This document shows positions 38,847-48,072 of a stretch of 64,000 nt of DNA, piece by piece. Position numbers and translations under genes: made by a program. The DNA lies in assembly GCA_001664505.1 (NCBI GenBank), contig CP011806.1, positions 3,411,385 to 3,475,384 on the forward strand, given 5' to 3'. The stretch is from Acidobacteria bacterium Mor1 (GTDB lineage: Bacteria > Acidobacteriota > Polarisedimenticolia > Polarisedimenticolales > Polarisedimenticolaceae). Each line of letters begins with the position of its first letter. Positions within the stretch are counted from its first letter, which is position 1. The notes under the pieces were generated by a model, which was given only the letters and a program-made list of their open reading frames with translations, did no database searches and had not been told where the DNA came from.

Positions 38847-41207
38847 GTGAACGTCTCACATCGCATCCCGGCCTTGATCCTGGCTCTGGCCCTGCCCGTC
38901 GCGGCCGTGGCCGACTGGCCTCACATCCGCGGTCCCCAGGCCGACGGCACCACCCTCGCTCAGAGTGAGCTTGCCGGCGAGAGCGTCGGCCTGAAGGTCG
39001 ACTGGAAGATCGACCTCGGCTCGGCTTACTCCGGCATCGTCTCCGACGGCGACAAGGCGGTCACCATGTTCGCCGACGACTCCGGCGACTGGCTGGGCGC
39101 GTTCGAAGCTTCAAGCGGCAAGGAACTGTGGCGCTACAAGCTGGGCGACATCACCCAGGGTGAAGACGGCGCCGACGACGGCCCGCTGAGCAACCCGACC
39201 CTGGGCCACGGCCACGTCTACGCCCTCGGTTCCCGGGGCGTGCTCCACGCCGTGCGGCTGGACAACGGCAAGAAGAGCTGGTCCAAGTCCCTGGCCGACG
39301 ACTTCGGCGGCAAGACTCCCCACTTCGGCTTCACCACCACACCGCTGATCGTGGACAAGCTGGTGGTGGTCCAGGCCGGCGGCGACGAGGGGCGTTCCAT
39401 CGTGGCGCTGGACGCCAAGAGCGGTGAGAAACGCTGGACCCACGGCGAGGGCAGCATCGACTATCAGTCGCCGGTGTTGATGACCCTCGGCGGCAAACAG
39501 CAGATCGTCGCCGTCAACTCGACGGGGATCACCGGCCTCGATACCGGCGGCCGGCAGCTGTGGACCCTGGCCTTCGAAGAAGGACAGCGGGCCAACTCGA
39601 CGACGCCGGCGTTCATCGGCAACGACCGCTTCCTGATCAACTCCCGTCCCGGTGTGATCGCCTACGAGGTGCGGAAGTCCGGCGCCGGCTTCGAAGCCGC
39701 CGAACTCTATCGCTCCGATGTACTCGGTCAGAGCTACGCGGCGCCGGTGTACCACGAGGGTCACGTCTACGGCTTCCGCGGCAAGGTACTGGCCTGCATG
39801 AATGCCGAGACCGGCGAGCGGGTCTGGCGCTCCCGTCCTCCCGGGGGCGACGGCCTGATCCTCGTCGACGGCAAGCTGGTGATCTTCGCCGCCAAGGGCA
39901 ACGTGGTCATCGCCGACGCCACCACCGACGGCTACAAGGAACGGGCCGTCGTGCAGGCGCTTGAAGGAAGCTCCCTCACCTGGCCCAGCTTTGCCGGCGG
40001 ACGGGTCTTCGTGCGGAACCTCGAGGACATGGCGGCGGTTTCCCTTGCGGCCAAGGCAGCGGAAGCGGCCTCGGGTGGCGACGCGGCCCAGTCTCACGCC
40101 TTCGGCGAGTGGCTGACGCAACTGGCGCAATCGGGTGAGCGCAAGGGGGAGATGATCGATGCCTTCATGGCGCGCCATGAACGGATGCCGGTGATCGACG
40201 GCGAGTGGGTTCACTTCGTCTACCGCGGCGACGTCGAGGAAGTGGCCCTTGCCGGCTCGATGCTCGGCGGCTCCCCCGAACCGATGCACCGGGTTGAAGG
40301 GACCGACCTCTTTCACCTCAGCTACAAGCTGCCCGAGGGGCTGCGCTTCGAATACTCCTTCCAGACGAACTACAGCGACTGGACCCACGACCCGAACAAC
40401 GATCGCACCGTGCCCGCCATCTTCGGCGACAACAAGCACTCGGAGTTCTTCACCACCGGCTACCAGCAGGACAGCCACGTCGAGGTGCCCGACGGCCCCC
40501 GGGGCCAGCTCGAGACCTTCACCCTGACCAGCAAGATCCTCGGCTACGACAAGGAGATCAAGGTCTGGCTGCCGCCGAGCTACGCCGAAGGGCGCGGCTC
40601 CTACCCGGTGCTGGTGGTCAACGACGGTCACACCTGGCTGGACAAGGGCCTGATGCAGAACAGCCTGGACAACCTGGTCGGCGACCGCATGCGCCCGGTG
40701 ATCGCGGCCTTCGTGCCTTCCCATCGTCAGTGGTGGCTCGAGGCCGGCGGCACCCGCACCGAGGACTTCGTCCGTATGCAGGTCGACGAACTGCTGCCGG
40801 CGCTCCGCGAACGCTACCGGGTCGCCGAAGGCGAGCGGGTCCACGCCGTGATGGGCACCCGCTACTACGGCATCAGTGCGGCGATGGCGGCGCTGCTCCA
40901 TGACGAGGTCTTCGGCGGCGCGGCGATCCAGAGCGTGGCCCTGGGTATGGGCGGCGATCGCCTGATCGAGGAGATCACCACCAGCAAGGCCAAGGGCCTG
41001 CGCATGTACCTGGACTGGAACCGCTTCGACGAGAAGGACATCGACCGCGGCTACGACACCGCTGCCGACTCCCGCCGTCTGGCAGGAGTGTTCGAATCCA
41101 GCGGCCACGCGTTGGCCGGCGGTGAACGCAGCGACAGCGCCGGCTGGAGCGGCTGGCGCAACCGCACCGACGAGATCCTGGCGACCCTGTTCCCCGCGGG
41201 CTCCTGA
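38847..41207 (+). CDS. Secreted PQQ-like beta-propeller fused to an esterase-fold (Fes-like) pseudoenzyme
   Basis: The 786-residue protein has a signal peptide, a beta-propeller of PQQ/YncE type (about 25-400, with repeats such as LDAKSGEKRWTH and MNAETGERVWRS), an E-set-like domain (about 455-535) and an enterochelin-esterase-fold domain (about 550-780). At the expected nucleophile elbow (G-x-S-x-G) the sequence is MGTRYYG (669-675), with Arg in place of Ser. In the C-terminal GHxWxxWR motif it reads SAGWSGWR, so the catalytic His is also missing. GTG 38847 has GGAGGT seven bases before it, and TAGAAT at 38809-38814 is a likely -10. A binding or scaffold role is inferred. Confidence 0.87.
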   Translation: MNVSHRIPALILALALPVAAVADWPHIRGPQADGTTLAQSELAGESVGLKVDWKIDLGSAYSGIVSDGDKAVTMFADDSGDWLGAFEASSGKELWRYKLGDITQGEDGADDGPLSNPTLGHGHVYALGSRGVLHAVRLDNGKKSWSKSLADDFGGKTPHFGFTTTPLIVDKLVVVQAGGDEGRSIVALDAKSGEKRWTHGEGSIDYQSPVLMTLGGKQQIVAVNSTGITGLDTGGRQLWTLAFEEGQRANSTTPAFIGNDRFLINSRPGVIAYEVRKSGAGFEAAELYRSDVLGQSYAAPVYHEGHVYGFRGKVLACMNAETGERVWRSRPPGGDGLILVDGKLVIFAAKGNVVIADATTDGYKERAVVQALEGSSLTWPSFAGGRVFVRNLEDMAAVSLAAKAAEAASGGDAAQSHAFGEWLTQLAQSGERKGEMIDAFMARHERMPVIDGEWVHFVYRGDVEEVALAGSMLGGSPEPMHRVEGTDLFHLSYKLPEGLRFEYSFQTNYSDWTHDPNNDRTVPAIFGDNKHSEFFTTGYQQDSHVEVPDGPRGQLETFTLTSKILGYDKEIKVWLPPSYAEGRGSYPVLVVNDGHTWLDKGLMQNSLDNLVGDRMRPVIAAFVPSHRQWWLEAGGTRTEDFVRMQVDELLPALRERYRVAEGERVHAVMGTRYYGISAAMAALLHDEVFGGAAIQSVALGMGGDRLIEEITTSKAKGLRMYLDWNRFDEKDIDRGYDTAADSRRLAGVFESSGHALAGGERSDSAGWSGWRNRTDEILATLFPAGS

Positions 41208-41214
41208 GCCCTCG

Positions 41215-41928
41215 ATGTCTCCGACCGCCGGCGCGTTCGCGACCTCCCTTGGGCTCGTACTCGTGGCGGCGCTTTGTTGTTTGATCGAGGTGCCGCGACT
41301 CGAACGTGAGTTGGAGCAGGCAGCGGTGCTCGCCGCAGGTGAGCTTGGCGTTGCCGACGAGGCGGTCACCGCCGAAGCCGACGGCCGGCGCCTGGAGGTC
41401 CGCCTCGACGGCGCGACCGAAGCCCAGGTGGCCGGGATGAAGGACGGCGTCGACCGGCGGGTGCGGATCCCCTTCGTGCTCGACGTGGAGCCCACGGGAG
41501 CATCGACCACGGCCGGCGCGGCCGAAGGGGTCCCCGTCGCCTCAGGCGCCGACCTCGAGCGTCTCCAGTCCGACGTGGACGTGCTCGTCCGCGAACGGCG
41601 AATCTCCTTCGAGATGGGCACCGCCGAACTGACCGGGGAGAGCCGTGAGACCCTCGACGAGTTGGCGGACCTGCTGCGCAGCCGCGGCCTGAGCCTTCGT
41701 GTCGAGGGCCATACCGATGCCGCCGGGGACCCCGCCGTCAATCTCGAGCTGAGTCGTCAACGGGCCGAGAGCGTGGTCGCCTACCTCAGCGGCGCCGGGC
41801 TGGAGCACAACCGGATGACGCCGGTCGGCCTGGGCGACACCCGGCCGATCGCCGACAACGGAAGCCCCGAAGGGCGGCAACAGAACCGCCGGGTGGAGTT
41901 CCGCCTGGATCGAGGAGCCCGGCCTTGA
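41215..41928 (+). CDS. OmpA-family peptidoglycan-associated protein
   Basis: The 237-residue protein has an N-terminal membrane anchor or uncleaved signal (ATSLGLVLVAALCCLIEVP). A small alpha/beta domain follows (about 30-100), then a C-terminal OmpA/MotB domain (about 130-237) with LRVEGHTDAAGDPAVNLELS and RVEF. No Shine-Dalgarno is clear, and it starts seven bases after the previous stop, so coupling is possible. The family binds peptidoglycan. It heads an operon with a coiled-coil protein and a cardiolipin synthase. Confidence 0.85.
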   Translation: MSPTAGAFATSLGLVLVAALCCLIEVPRLERELEQAAVLAAGELGVADEAVTAEADGRRLEVRLDGATEAQVAGMKDGVDRRVRIPFVLDVEPTGASTTAGAAEGVPVASGADLERLQSDVDVLVRERRISFEMGTAELTGESRETLDELADLLRSRGLSLRVEGHTDAAGDPAVNLELSRQRAESVVAYLSGAGLEHNRMTPVGLGDTRPIADNGSPEGRQQNRRVEFRLDRGARP

Positions 41929-43475
41929 TCTACCTGATCCTCGAGATCCTGATGTGGCTCGCCCTCGCCGCGGCCCTCGGATTTCTGCTCGGTTGGTTCT
42001 TGGTCGGGCGCCACTGGAACCACCGGCTGATCGAGTTGGAATCCACCTGGGCCAACAAGCTCAACGCCTTCGACCATCGCATCAAGACCTTCGACAACCG
42101 CTCTCTCGAGATCGACAGCCGCACCCGCAGCCTGGTCGAGAAGAGCTCGAAGCAGAGCAAGACGCTGCAGCGACTCGAAGAGGAGGCCAAGACCCTGGCG
42201 GAGCAACGCCCCGCCCGCGAGCAGCGCCTGAGCGCAGCCGAGGAGAAGATCGCGGATCAGACGGGCCGGCTCGACATCTTGAAGAAGACCGCGAAGGCCC
42301 TGGAAGACAAGACCGCGCGGGAGCTGGAGGGAACTACAGCCGAACTCGGCCGACTCGAGCAGTCGCTGGGATCCCAGGAAGAACGGCTCGGCCGATACGA
42401 CGACGGTCTGGCGCAACAGGAGGCCCGGCTTCAGGATCTGGTTCAGACCTTCGCGAGTTTGGAGTCCCGCCTGACCGACCTTGCGACGGATCAACGATCC
42501 AAGGCCGAAGCGCTCGAGACCCGCATCACCGATGCGGGTGCCCACCAAGCGAAGCGAGCCGCGTCGCTCGAGGCCCGGGTGGCCGAGGTGGGTTCGGACA
42601 GCGCAACGAAAGCCGAAGCCCTGGATGCCCGCGTGACCGAGGTCGATCGAGCGGCGGTGAAACACGACGATCTCGCCGCGCTTGGCGAGGAAGTCACCGG
42701 CCTGACTCGAGGTCTGGACGCACTGCGCCAGGGCCTCGACCGGCTGGGCCGGAACGTCGAAGAGAGAATCGGCAGCGCGACGAACCGCACCGAGCAGCTG
42801 GCGAACCGGTTCGGTGCCCACGACGGCAAGGTGGATGCGCTACGGAAGCGGGTCGACGACGAGGTCGCCGCAAGACTCGATCAGGCGCTGGAACGCACCG
42901 AACGGCTGGAGGCCTCGGTGACCGCCCACGACGGCCGGACCCATGAGCTGGAAAAGCAAGTTGCCGACACGGTCGAGACGGCGCTCGCGCGCACCGCTCG
43001 ACTCGAAGCCTGGCGTTCCGACCACGACGGCAAGATCGATGAGATGAGCACGGCATTGGCGACCCTCGGCAGCGAACTTCGGGAGCGGCTCGATCGCCTG
43101 GAAGCGCAGAGAACGCAACCCACCACGCCGGCCCCGGCCGCCCGGCCGGCGGCCGCGAAACCGGCAACCGGAGAACAGGCGACGCTGGACCTGGAGCCCG
43201 CTGCCCCGGAACAGCAACCGGAGCCGGCGCCCACGACGGACGAGGTCGTTCCCGTCGACGACCTGAAGAAGATCAAGGGGGTCGGCGTGGTGTTGGAGCG
43301 GACCCTCAACCGCCTGGGCTATCTTCGCTTCAGCGACATCGCCGGGATGAGTGCAGAGGACATCCGGCGGGTCTCCGACGAACTCCGGTTCCAGGGGCGC
43401 ATCGAACGGGACGGCTGGCCGCAGCAGGCCGCCGAGTTGCACCGCGCCAAGTACGGCGATGGAAACGACGAGTAG
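41925..43475 (+). CDS. Membrane-anchored coiled-coil protein with C-terminal HhH domain
   Basis: The 516-residue protein has an N-terminal membrane helix (EILMWLALAAALGFLLGWFLVG), about 370 residues of coiled coil with imperfect repeats (for example KAEALETRITD and KAEALDARVTE), an Ala/Pro linker and a C-terminal helix-hairpin-helix domain (DDLKKIKGVGVVLERTLNRLGY, then RIERDGWPQQAAEL). The last domain is common as a C-terminal add-on in various bacterial proteins. TTG 41925 overlaps the OmpA stop as TTGA, with CGAGGAG eight bases upstream. It may bridge membrane and nucleic acid or protein partners; this is inference. Confidence 0.82.
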   Translation: MIYLILEILMWLALAAALGFLLGWFLVGRHWNHRLIELESTWANKLNAFDHRIKTFDNRSLEIDSRTRSLVEKSSKQSKTLQRLEEEAKTLAEQRPAREQRLSAAEEKIADQTGRLDILKKTAKALEDKTARELEGTTAELGRLEQSLGSQEERLGRYDDGLAQQEARLQDLVQTFASLESRLTDLATDQRSKAEALETRITDAGAHQAKRAASLEARVAEVGSDSATKAEALDARVTEVDRAAVKHDDLAALGEEVTGLTRGLDALRQGLDRLGRNVEERIGSATNRTEQLANRFGAHDGKVDALRKRVDDEVAARLDQALERTERLEASVTAHDGRTHELEKQVADTVETALARTARLEAWRSDHDGKIDEMSTALATLGSELRERLDRLEAQRTQPTTPAPAARPAAAKPATGEQATLDLEPAAPEQQPEPAPTTDEVVPVDDLKKIKGVGVVLERTLNRLGYLRFSDIAGMSAEDIRRVSDELRFQGRIERDGWPQQAAELHRAKYGDGNDE

Positions 43476-44925
43476 CGCACCCTTCTGGGACTGGGCCGTC
43501 ACGATCTGGCCCTGGGTACTCGGCGTGATGCATGCCGTGGTGCTGACCCTCGCCTCGGCCCACGTGATCCTGCGCAAGCGCAACGTCCGAGCCTCGATCG
43601 CCTGGGTCGGCCTGATCGTGCTCAGCCCCTTCGTCGGCGCCGCCGCTTACTTCTTCTTCGGCGTCAACCGGATTCAACGACGGGCCGCGCGGATTACCGC
43701 CGGCACCGGTGAGCGGCGGTTCACCCCCCAGACCGACGCCCTCTCCCGGGAAGTGGTGGCCCGCAGCCACGGCGAACCGATGGCGATTCTCAGCACCGTA
43801 GTCGGCAACGCCACCAGGCTGCCGCTGCTGGGCGGCAACCAGGTGGAGCCGTTGGTCGACGGAGACGCCGCCTATCCCGCCATGCGCGCCGCCATCGAGT
43901 CCGCGACCCGCTCGGTCGCCTTCTCCAGCTACATCTTCGATCACGACCGGGAGGGCAAGCGCTTCGTCGAGGTGCTCGAGGCGGCTCACAAGCGTGGGGT
44001 CGAGGTGCGGGTTCTGATCGACGGCGTCGGCGCCCGCTACAGCCGTCCTCCGATCACCACCGCGCTGCGGGGCGCGGGCATTCCCACCAGTGTCTTCATC
44101 CCGCCGCGCATTCCGCTGCCCAACCCGTACTTCAACCTGCGCAGCCACCGGAAGCTCTTGATCGTCGACGGCAGCGTCGGTTTCATCGGGGGCATGAACA
44201 TCCGCGAAGGCTGCGTGCTGACCGAGGCGACGGCGGACCTCTGCCAGGATGTGCATTTCCGGGTCACGGGGCCGGTCCTCGACCAGCTCTTCGCCGTGCT
44301 GGATCACGACTGGGAGTTCACCACCGGCGAGACCCTCTCGGGCCCGGCATGGGCGATCGAACCCGGCGACCACGGTCCGGTGGCCTGCCGCGCCGTCCCC
44401 GACGGGCCGGATGAGACCATCGACACCCTGCGGCGCACCCTGCTCGGTGGGCTGCAATCGGCCCGGCGTTCGGTGCAGATCGTGACCCCGTACTTCCTGC
44501 CCGACGACGTGCTGACCGCCGCCCTCGATATGGCGGTAATGCGCGGAGTGACCGTCGACATCCTGATTCCCCGGGTCAACAACCTGAAGGTGGTCCGCTG
44601 GGCCAGCACGGCCCAGCTCAAGCACGTCGTGCAACCGGGCTGCCGGGTCTGGCGCACCGCGCCCCCCTTCGATCACAGCAAGCTGATGGTCGTCGACGAC
44701 ACCTGGAGCCTGATCGGCTCGGCCAACTGGGACCCCCGCAGCCTGCGGCTGAACTTCGAGATCAACCTGGAGTGCTACGACCCGGAACTGGCCGGGAAAA
44801 TCCGCCGCATCATCGACAAAAAGCTCGAAGATGCCGAGCAGGTGCTGCCCGAAACCCTGGCTGCCCGCCCAGTGCTTTCCCGTCTGCGGGACGGCGCCGC
44901 CCGCCTGCTTTCGCCTTACCTCTGA
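43459..44925 (+). CDS. cls: Cardiolipin synthase (phospholipase D family)
   Basis: The 488-residue protein has two N-terminal membrane helices and two HKD motifs, HRKLLIVD (His230) and HSKLMVVD (His406), followed by GSANWDPRSLRLNFE. This is the standard bacterial ClsA layout. It makes cardiolipin from phosphatidyl donors at the inner membrane. ATG 43459 overlaps the coiled-coil gene by 17 bases. The operon links outer-membrane or peptidoglycan anchoring, a long coiled coil and anionic-lipid synthesis. Confidence 0.93.
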   Translation: METTSSAPFWDWAVTIWPWVLGVMHAVVLTLASAHVILRKRNVRASIAWVGLIVLSPFVGAAAYFFFGVNRIQRRAARITAGTGERRFTPQTDALSREVVARSHGEPMAILSTVVGNATRLPLLGGNQVEPLVDGDAAYPAMRAAIESATRSVAFSSYIFDHDREGKRFVEVLEAAHKRGVEVRVLIDGVGARYSRPPITTALRGAGIPTSVFIPPRIPLPNPYFNLRSHRKLLIVDGSVGFIGGMNIREGCVLTEATADLCQDVHFRVTGPVLDQLFAVLDHDWEFTTGETLSGPAWAIEPGDHGPVACRAVPDGPDETIDTLRRTLLGGLQSARRSVQIVTPYFLPDDVLTAALDMAVMRGVTVDILIPRVNNLKVVRWASTAQLKHVVQPGCRVWRTAPPFDHSKLMVVDDTWSLIGSANWDPRSLRLNFEINLECYDPELAGKIRRIIDKKLEDAEQVLPETLAARPVLSRLRDGAARLLSPYL

Positions 44926-45062
44926 GGCCTGACCGCGGATACCCCGGCCTCGGTCGCCCGCCGCACAGCGGTTCCGGCGGCCAATCTGAAACCTCGATTT
45001 GGAATTAAAGGTAGAATCGAAAGGTTCAACTCTGTCTGACACGGTTCTCGGAGGAACGCTTC

Positions 45063-47933
45063 ATGATTCGCGTGTTCGCCTCACGGCGCCCCCTAGTCAC
45101 GACTCTGCTCGCCCTTTCGCTGGTTTTCACCTTCAGTGGGGTGATGGCCGAAACGGCTCACCAGGAAGACGGCTCGAGCTTCATCCCGACTCCGACCCAG
45201 AAGGCGGAGGAAAAGAAGGCGACGCCCGGCGCCAAGCCCGGCATCCCCGGGAAATCCGACAAGAAGAGCAAGATCAAGCCCTACAAAGAGGTGATCACCA
45301 AGAAGGCGATCAGCGACAGCGGCCTGTTCAACACCCACCGGGTCGGCGACAAGCTGTACTTCGAGATCCCGCTGGAAGCGATGGGCCAGGACATGGTCTG
45401 GGTGACCCAGGTAGCGCAGACCACCGCCGGCTCGTCCCTGGCGGGCATGCCCGCCGGCAACCGGGTCGTGCGCTGGGAAAAGAAGGGCAACCGGGTGCTG
45501 CTGCGCGACGTGCGCTTCGGCATTCGCGCCGACACCGACGACTCGATCGCCATGGCGGTCAAGGCCTCGAACCTCGCCCCGATCATCAAGGCCTTCGACG
45601 TCGTGGCCTACGCTCCGCTGCCCGGCTCCGAAGAGGAGTCCGAGGACGGCAAGGAAGCCAAGGACAAGAAGAAGGGCAAGGGCAAGAAAAAGGACGCCGA
45701 CAAGGACAAGTCCGATGAGGACAAGGATGGAGACAAGAAAGACGGCGATGAGAAAGCCGACGAGGAGGTTGACGACGAGGTCAAGTACGCCGGCCGCTCG
45801 CCGGTAATCGACGTCACCGGCCTGTTCACCAAGGATGTCCCCGAGTTCAGCGCCCGCCGCGCTCTCGGTTCCGGCCGGATGGATTCGGATCGTTCCTTCG
45901 TCGAGGAATCCAAGGCCTTCCCGATCAACATCGAAACCCGGGTGATGGCCAGCTACGCCGAGGGCACCGGATCGCGGCGTCCCGGCGCGCCCCGGCTTCC
46001 CGGCGCCAACATTCCGCGCAGCAGCGGCATCACCGCGATGATCCACCACAGCATGGTCAAGCTGCCCGAGCGTCCGATGCGGCCCCGCCGCTTCGACGAC
46101 CGTGTCGGCTTCTTCTCCCTGGGCTTCACCGACTTCGCCGACGATTCGAAGCACGAAGCGGAGCCGGTGCGCTACATCACCCGCTGGCGCCTCGAAAAGA
46201 AGAACCCGGGCGCCAAGATGTCCGAGCCGGTCAAGCCGATCGTGTTCTACGTGAGCCGCGAGACTCCGGACAAGTGGAAGAAGTACGTCAAGGCCGGAAT
46301 CGAGGACTGGAAGCCCGCGTTCGAAGCCGCCGGCTTCAAGAACGCGATCCTCGGCAAGTATCCGCCGTCGGAAGAAGAGGATCCGGATTGGGATCCGGAA
46401 GATGCCCGGATCTCCTCGATCCGCTGGCTGGCCTCGCCGATCGAGAACGCCTTCGGCCCCCACGTCCACGATCCTCGCACCGGCGAGATCATCGAGGCGG
46501 ACGTGCGCATGTTCCACAACGTGCAGAAGCTGGTCCGCGACTGGTACTTCGTGCAGGCAGCTGCCGTCGACAAGCGCGCCCAGGATCTGCCGATGCCCGA
46601 CGATCTGGTCGGTGAGCTGATCCGCTTTGTCGTGGCCCACGAGGTCGGCCACTCCCTCGGATTCCCCCACAACATGAAGGCCTCGTCCACCTACAGCGTG
46701 GCCCAGCTGCGGGACCCCAACTGGACCAAGAAGAACGGCACCGCGCCGTCGATCATGGACTACGCCCGCTTCAACTACGTGGCCCAGCCCGGCGACGGCG
46801 CCGGCCTGATGCCGGCGGTCGGGCCCTACGATCTGTTCTCCACCGAGTGGGGCTACCGCGAGTTCGACAACGACGCGGCCGAGCGCAAGGGACTGGCCGA
46901 GATCGTGGCGCGCCAGGTCGGCGAGCCGATGTTCCGCTTCGGTAACCCGAACCCCTTCGTCGATTCGACCCAGCAAACCGAAGACCTCGGCTCCGACGCC
47001 GTCGCGGCGACGGAGATGGGCCTCAAAAACCTGGAGCGCATCGCCGACATGCTGGTGCCCGCCACCTCCGAGACCGGCGAGGACTACCGGCTGCTGGCCA
47101 ACATGTACATCGAGCTGCTGGGCCAGTGGGCCCGGGAGATGGGTCACGTGGCCAACGTGGTCGGCGGCGTTCAATCGATCAACCTGCGCTACGGCGATGC
47201 CGAGCGGGTCTACTTCCCCAACGAAGGGGAGTACCAGCGCCGGGCGGTCAAGTTCATGCTGGAGAACGCCTTCAGCACGCCGGACATGTTCCTGAAGGAT
47301 GACATCGTCAACCGGCTGACCGCCCAGGGGGTCGCTCCGCGGCTGTCGGCGACTCAGCGTCGCCTGCTGATGATCCTGGTCAACGGCGGCCGCATCGACC
47401 GCATGGCCGAACAGGTCGCCCGGGGCAACGACTACGCCCCGGTGGACTTCCTCGGTGACCTGCGCGCCGGGCTATTCAACGATCTGGCCAACTCGCCGGA
47501 TCTCTACCGCCGCAATATCCACCGGTCCTACGTCGATCAGCTCGGCCGCTTCCTGGTCTCGCCCTCGTCGGTCTCCGATGCGGCGGCGCTGGCACGCTAC
47601 GAGCTAGAAGCGATCAAGAGCATGGCCGACCCAGCCAAGCATTCCGGTGCCGACGCCATGTCGGTGGCCCACATGAACGACCTGCGTGCTCGCATCGACA
47701 TGGCGCTGGACCCCGAGGGCACCGGCATCGGCATGCGCATTCGGGCTTTCAGCGAGTACGACGCGTTCCTCGACTCGGTGTTCTCGGTTCCCGAGGACGG
47801 CTGCTGGCCGGGGCTCCACGGCGATCCGTGGCTGTCCCAAGAGGAATACAACAGCGTCGACGGACCGGCGACGATGCACAACGGACAGTCGCACCATGGG
47901 CATTCGCATCACGGCGATTCCCACGACCACTGA
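45063..47933 (+). CDS. Secreted zinc metalloprotease, DUF5117/DUF5118 family
   Basis: The 956-residue protein has a signal peptide (TTLLALSLVFTFSGVMAE) and DUF5118/DUF5117-like N-terminal regions. The extended zinc site HEVGHSLGFPH has His526, Glu527, His530 and His536, the metzincin pattern. An unusual Lys/Asp/Glu-rich low-complexity insert spans about residues 186-242. The C terminus ends in a His-rich tail (MHNGQSHHGHSHHGDSHDH). GGAGGA precedes the ATG, and TAGAAT at 45012-45017 may be the -10. The family is widespread in Bacteroidota and Acidobacteriota and presumably degrades proteins outside the cell. Confidence 0.92.
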   Translation: MIRVFASRRPLVTTLLALSLVFTFSGVMAETAHQEDGSSFIPTPTQKAEEKKATPGAKPGIPGKSDKKSKIKPYKEVITKKAISDSGLFNTHRVGDKLYFEIPLEAMGQDMVWVTQVAQTTAGSSLAGMPAGNRVVRWEKKGNRVLLRDVRFGIRADTDDSIAMAVKASNLAPIIKAFDVVAYAPLPGSEEESEDGKEAKDKKKGKGKKKDADKDKSDEDKDGDKKDGDEKADEEVDDEVKYAGRSPVIDVTGLFTKDVPEFSARRALGSGRMDSDRSFVEESKAFPINIETRVMASYAEGTGSRRPGAPRLPGANIPRSSGITAMIHHSMVKLPERPMRPRRFDDRVGFFSLGFTDFADDSKHEAEPVRYITRWRLEKKNPGAKMSEPVKPIVFYVSRETPDKWKKYVKAGIEDWKPAFEAAGFKNAILGKYPPSEEEDPDWDPEDARISSIRWLASPIENAFGPHVHDPRTGEIIEADVRMFHNVQKLVRDWYFVQAAAVDKRAQDLPMPDDLVGELIRFVVAHEVGHSLGFPHNMKASSTYSVAQLRDPNWTKKNGTAPSIMDYARFNYVAQPGDGAGLMPAVGPYDLFSTEWGYREFDNDAAERKGLAEIVARQVGEPMFRFGNPNPFVDSTQQTEDLGSDAVAATEMGLKNLERIADMLVPATSETGEDYRLLANMYIELLGQWAREMGHVANVVGGVQSINLRYGDAERVYFPNEGEYQRRAVKFMLENAFSTPDMFLKDDIVNRLTAQGVAPRLSATQRRLLMILVNGGRIDRMAEQVARGNDYAPVDFLGDLRAGLFNDLANSPDLYRRNIHRSYVDQLGRFLVSPSSVSDAAALARYELEAIKSMADPAKHSGADAMSVAHMNDLRARIDMALDPEGTGIGMRIRAFSEYDAFLDSVFSVPEDGCWPGLHGDPWLSQEEYNSVDGPATMHNGQSHHGHSHHGDSHDH

Positions 47934-47948
47934 TCGAAACTCAGCGAC

Positions 47949-48020
47949 ACGGCCGCGGGGACTCACCTCGCGGCCGTGACGAAGAACCCTCCCGAGCCCC
48001 GGCGACGGAGGGTTTTTCTT
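47949..48020 (+). terminator. Hairpin followed by rho-independent terminator of metalloprotease gene
   Basis: A 9-bp stem (ACGGCCGCG with CGCGGCCGT) at 47949-47977 is followed by the terminator proper. That has AACCCTCC (47985-47992) pairing with GGAGGGTT (48007-48014), running into TTTTTCTT. Confidence 0.85.
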
Positions 48021-48060
48021 TGGCGCGACGGTTTTGCCGTAACCCGGGCGCCGGGGGTGG

Positions 48061-48066
48061 CAAAAT
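48061..48066 (+). promoter_or_regulatory. -10-like box close to the antiporter start
   Basis: CAAAAT ends six bases before ATG 48073, and no Shine-Dalgarno is present. This fits a leaderless message, as seen for other genes in the window. Confidence 0.25.
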
Positions 48067-48072
48067 CCAGGC

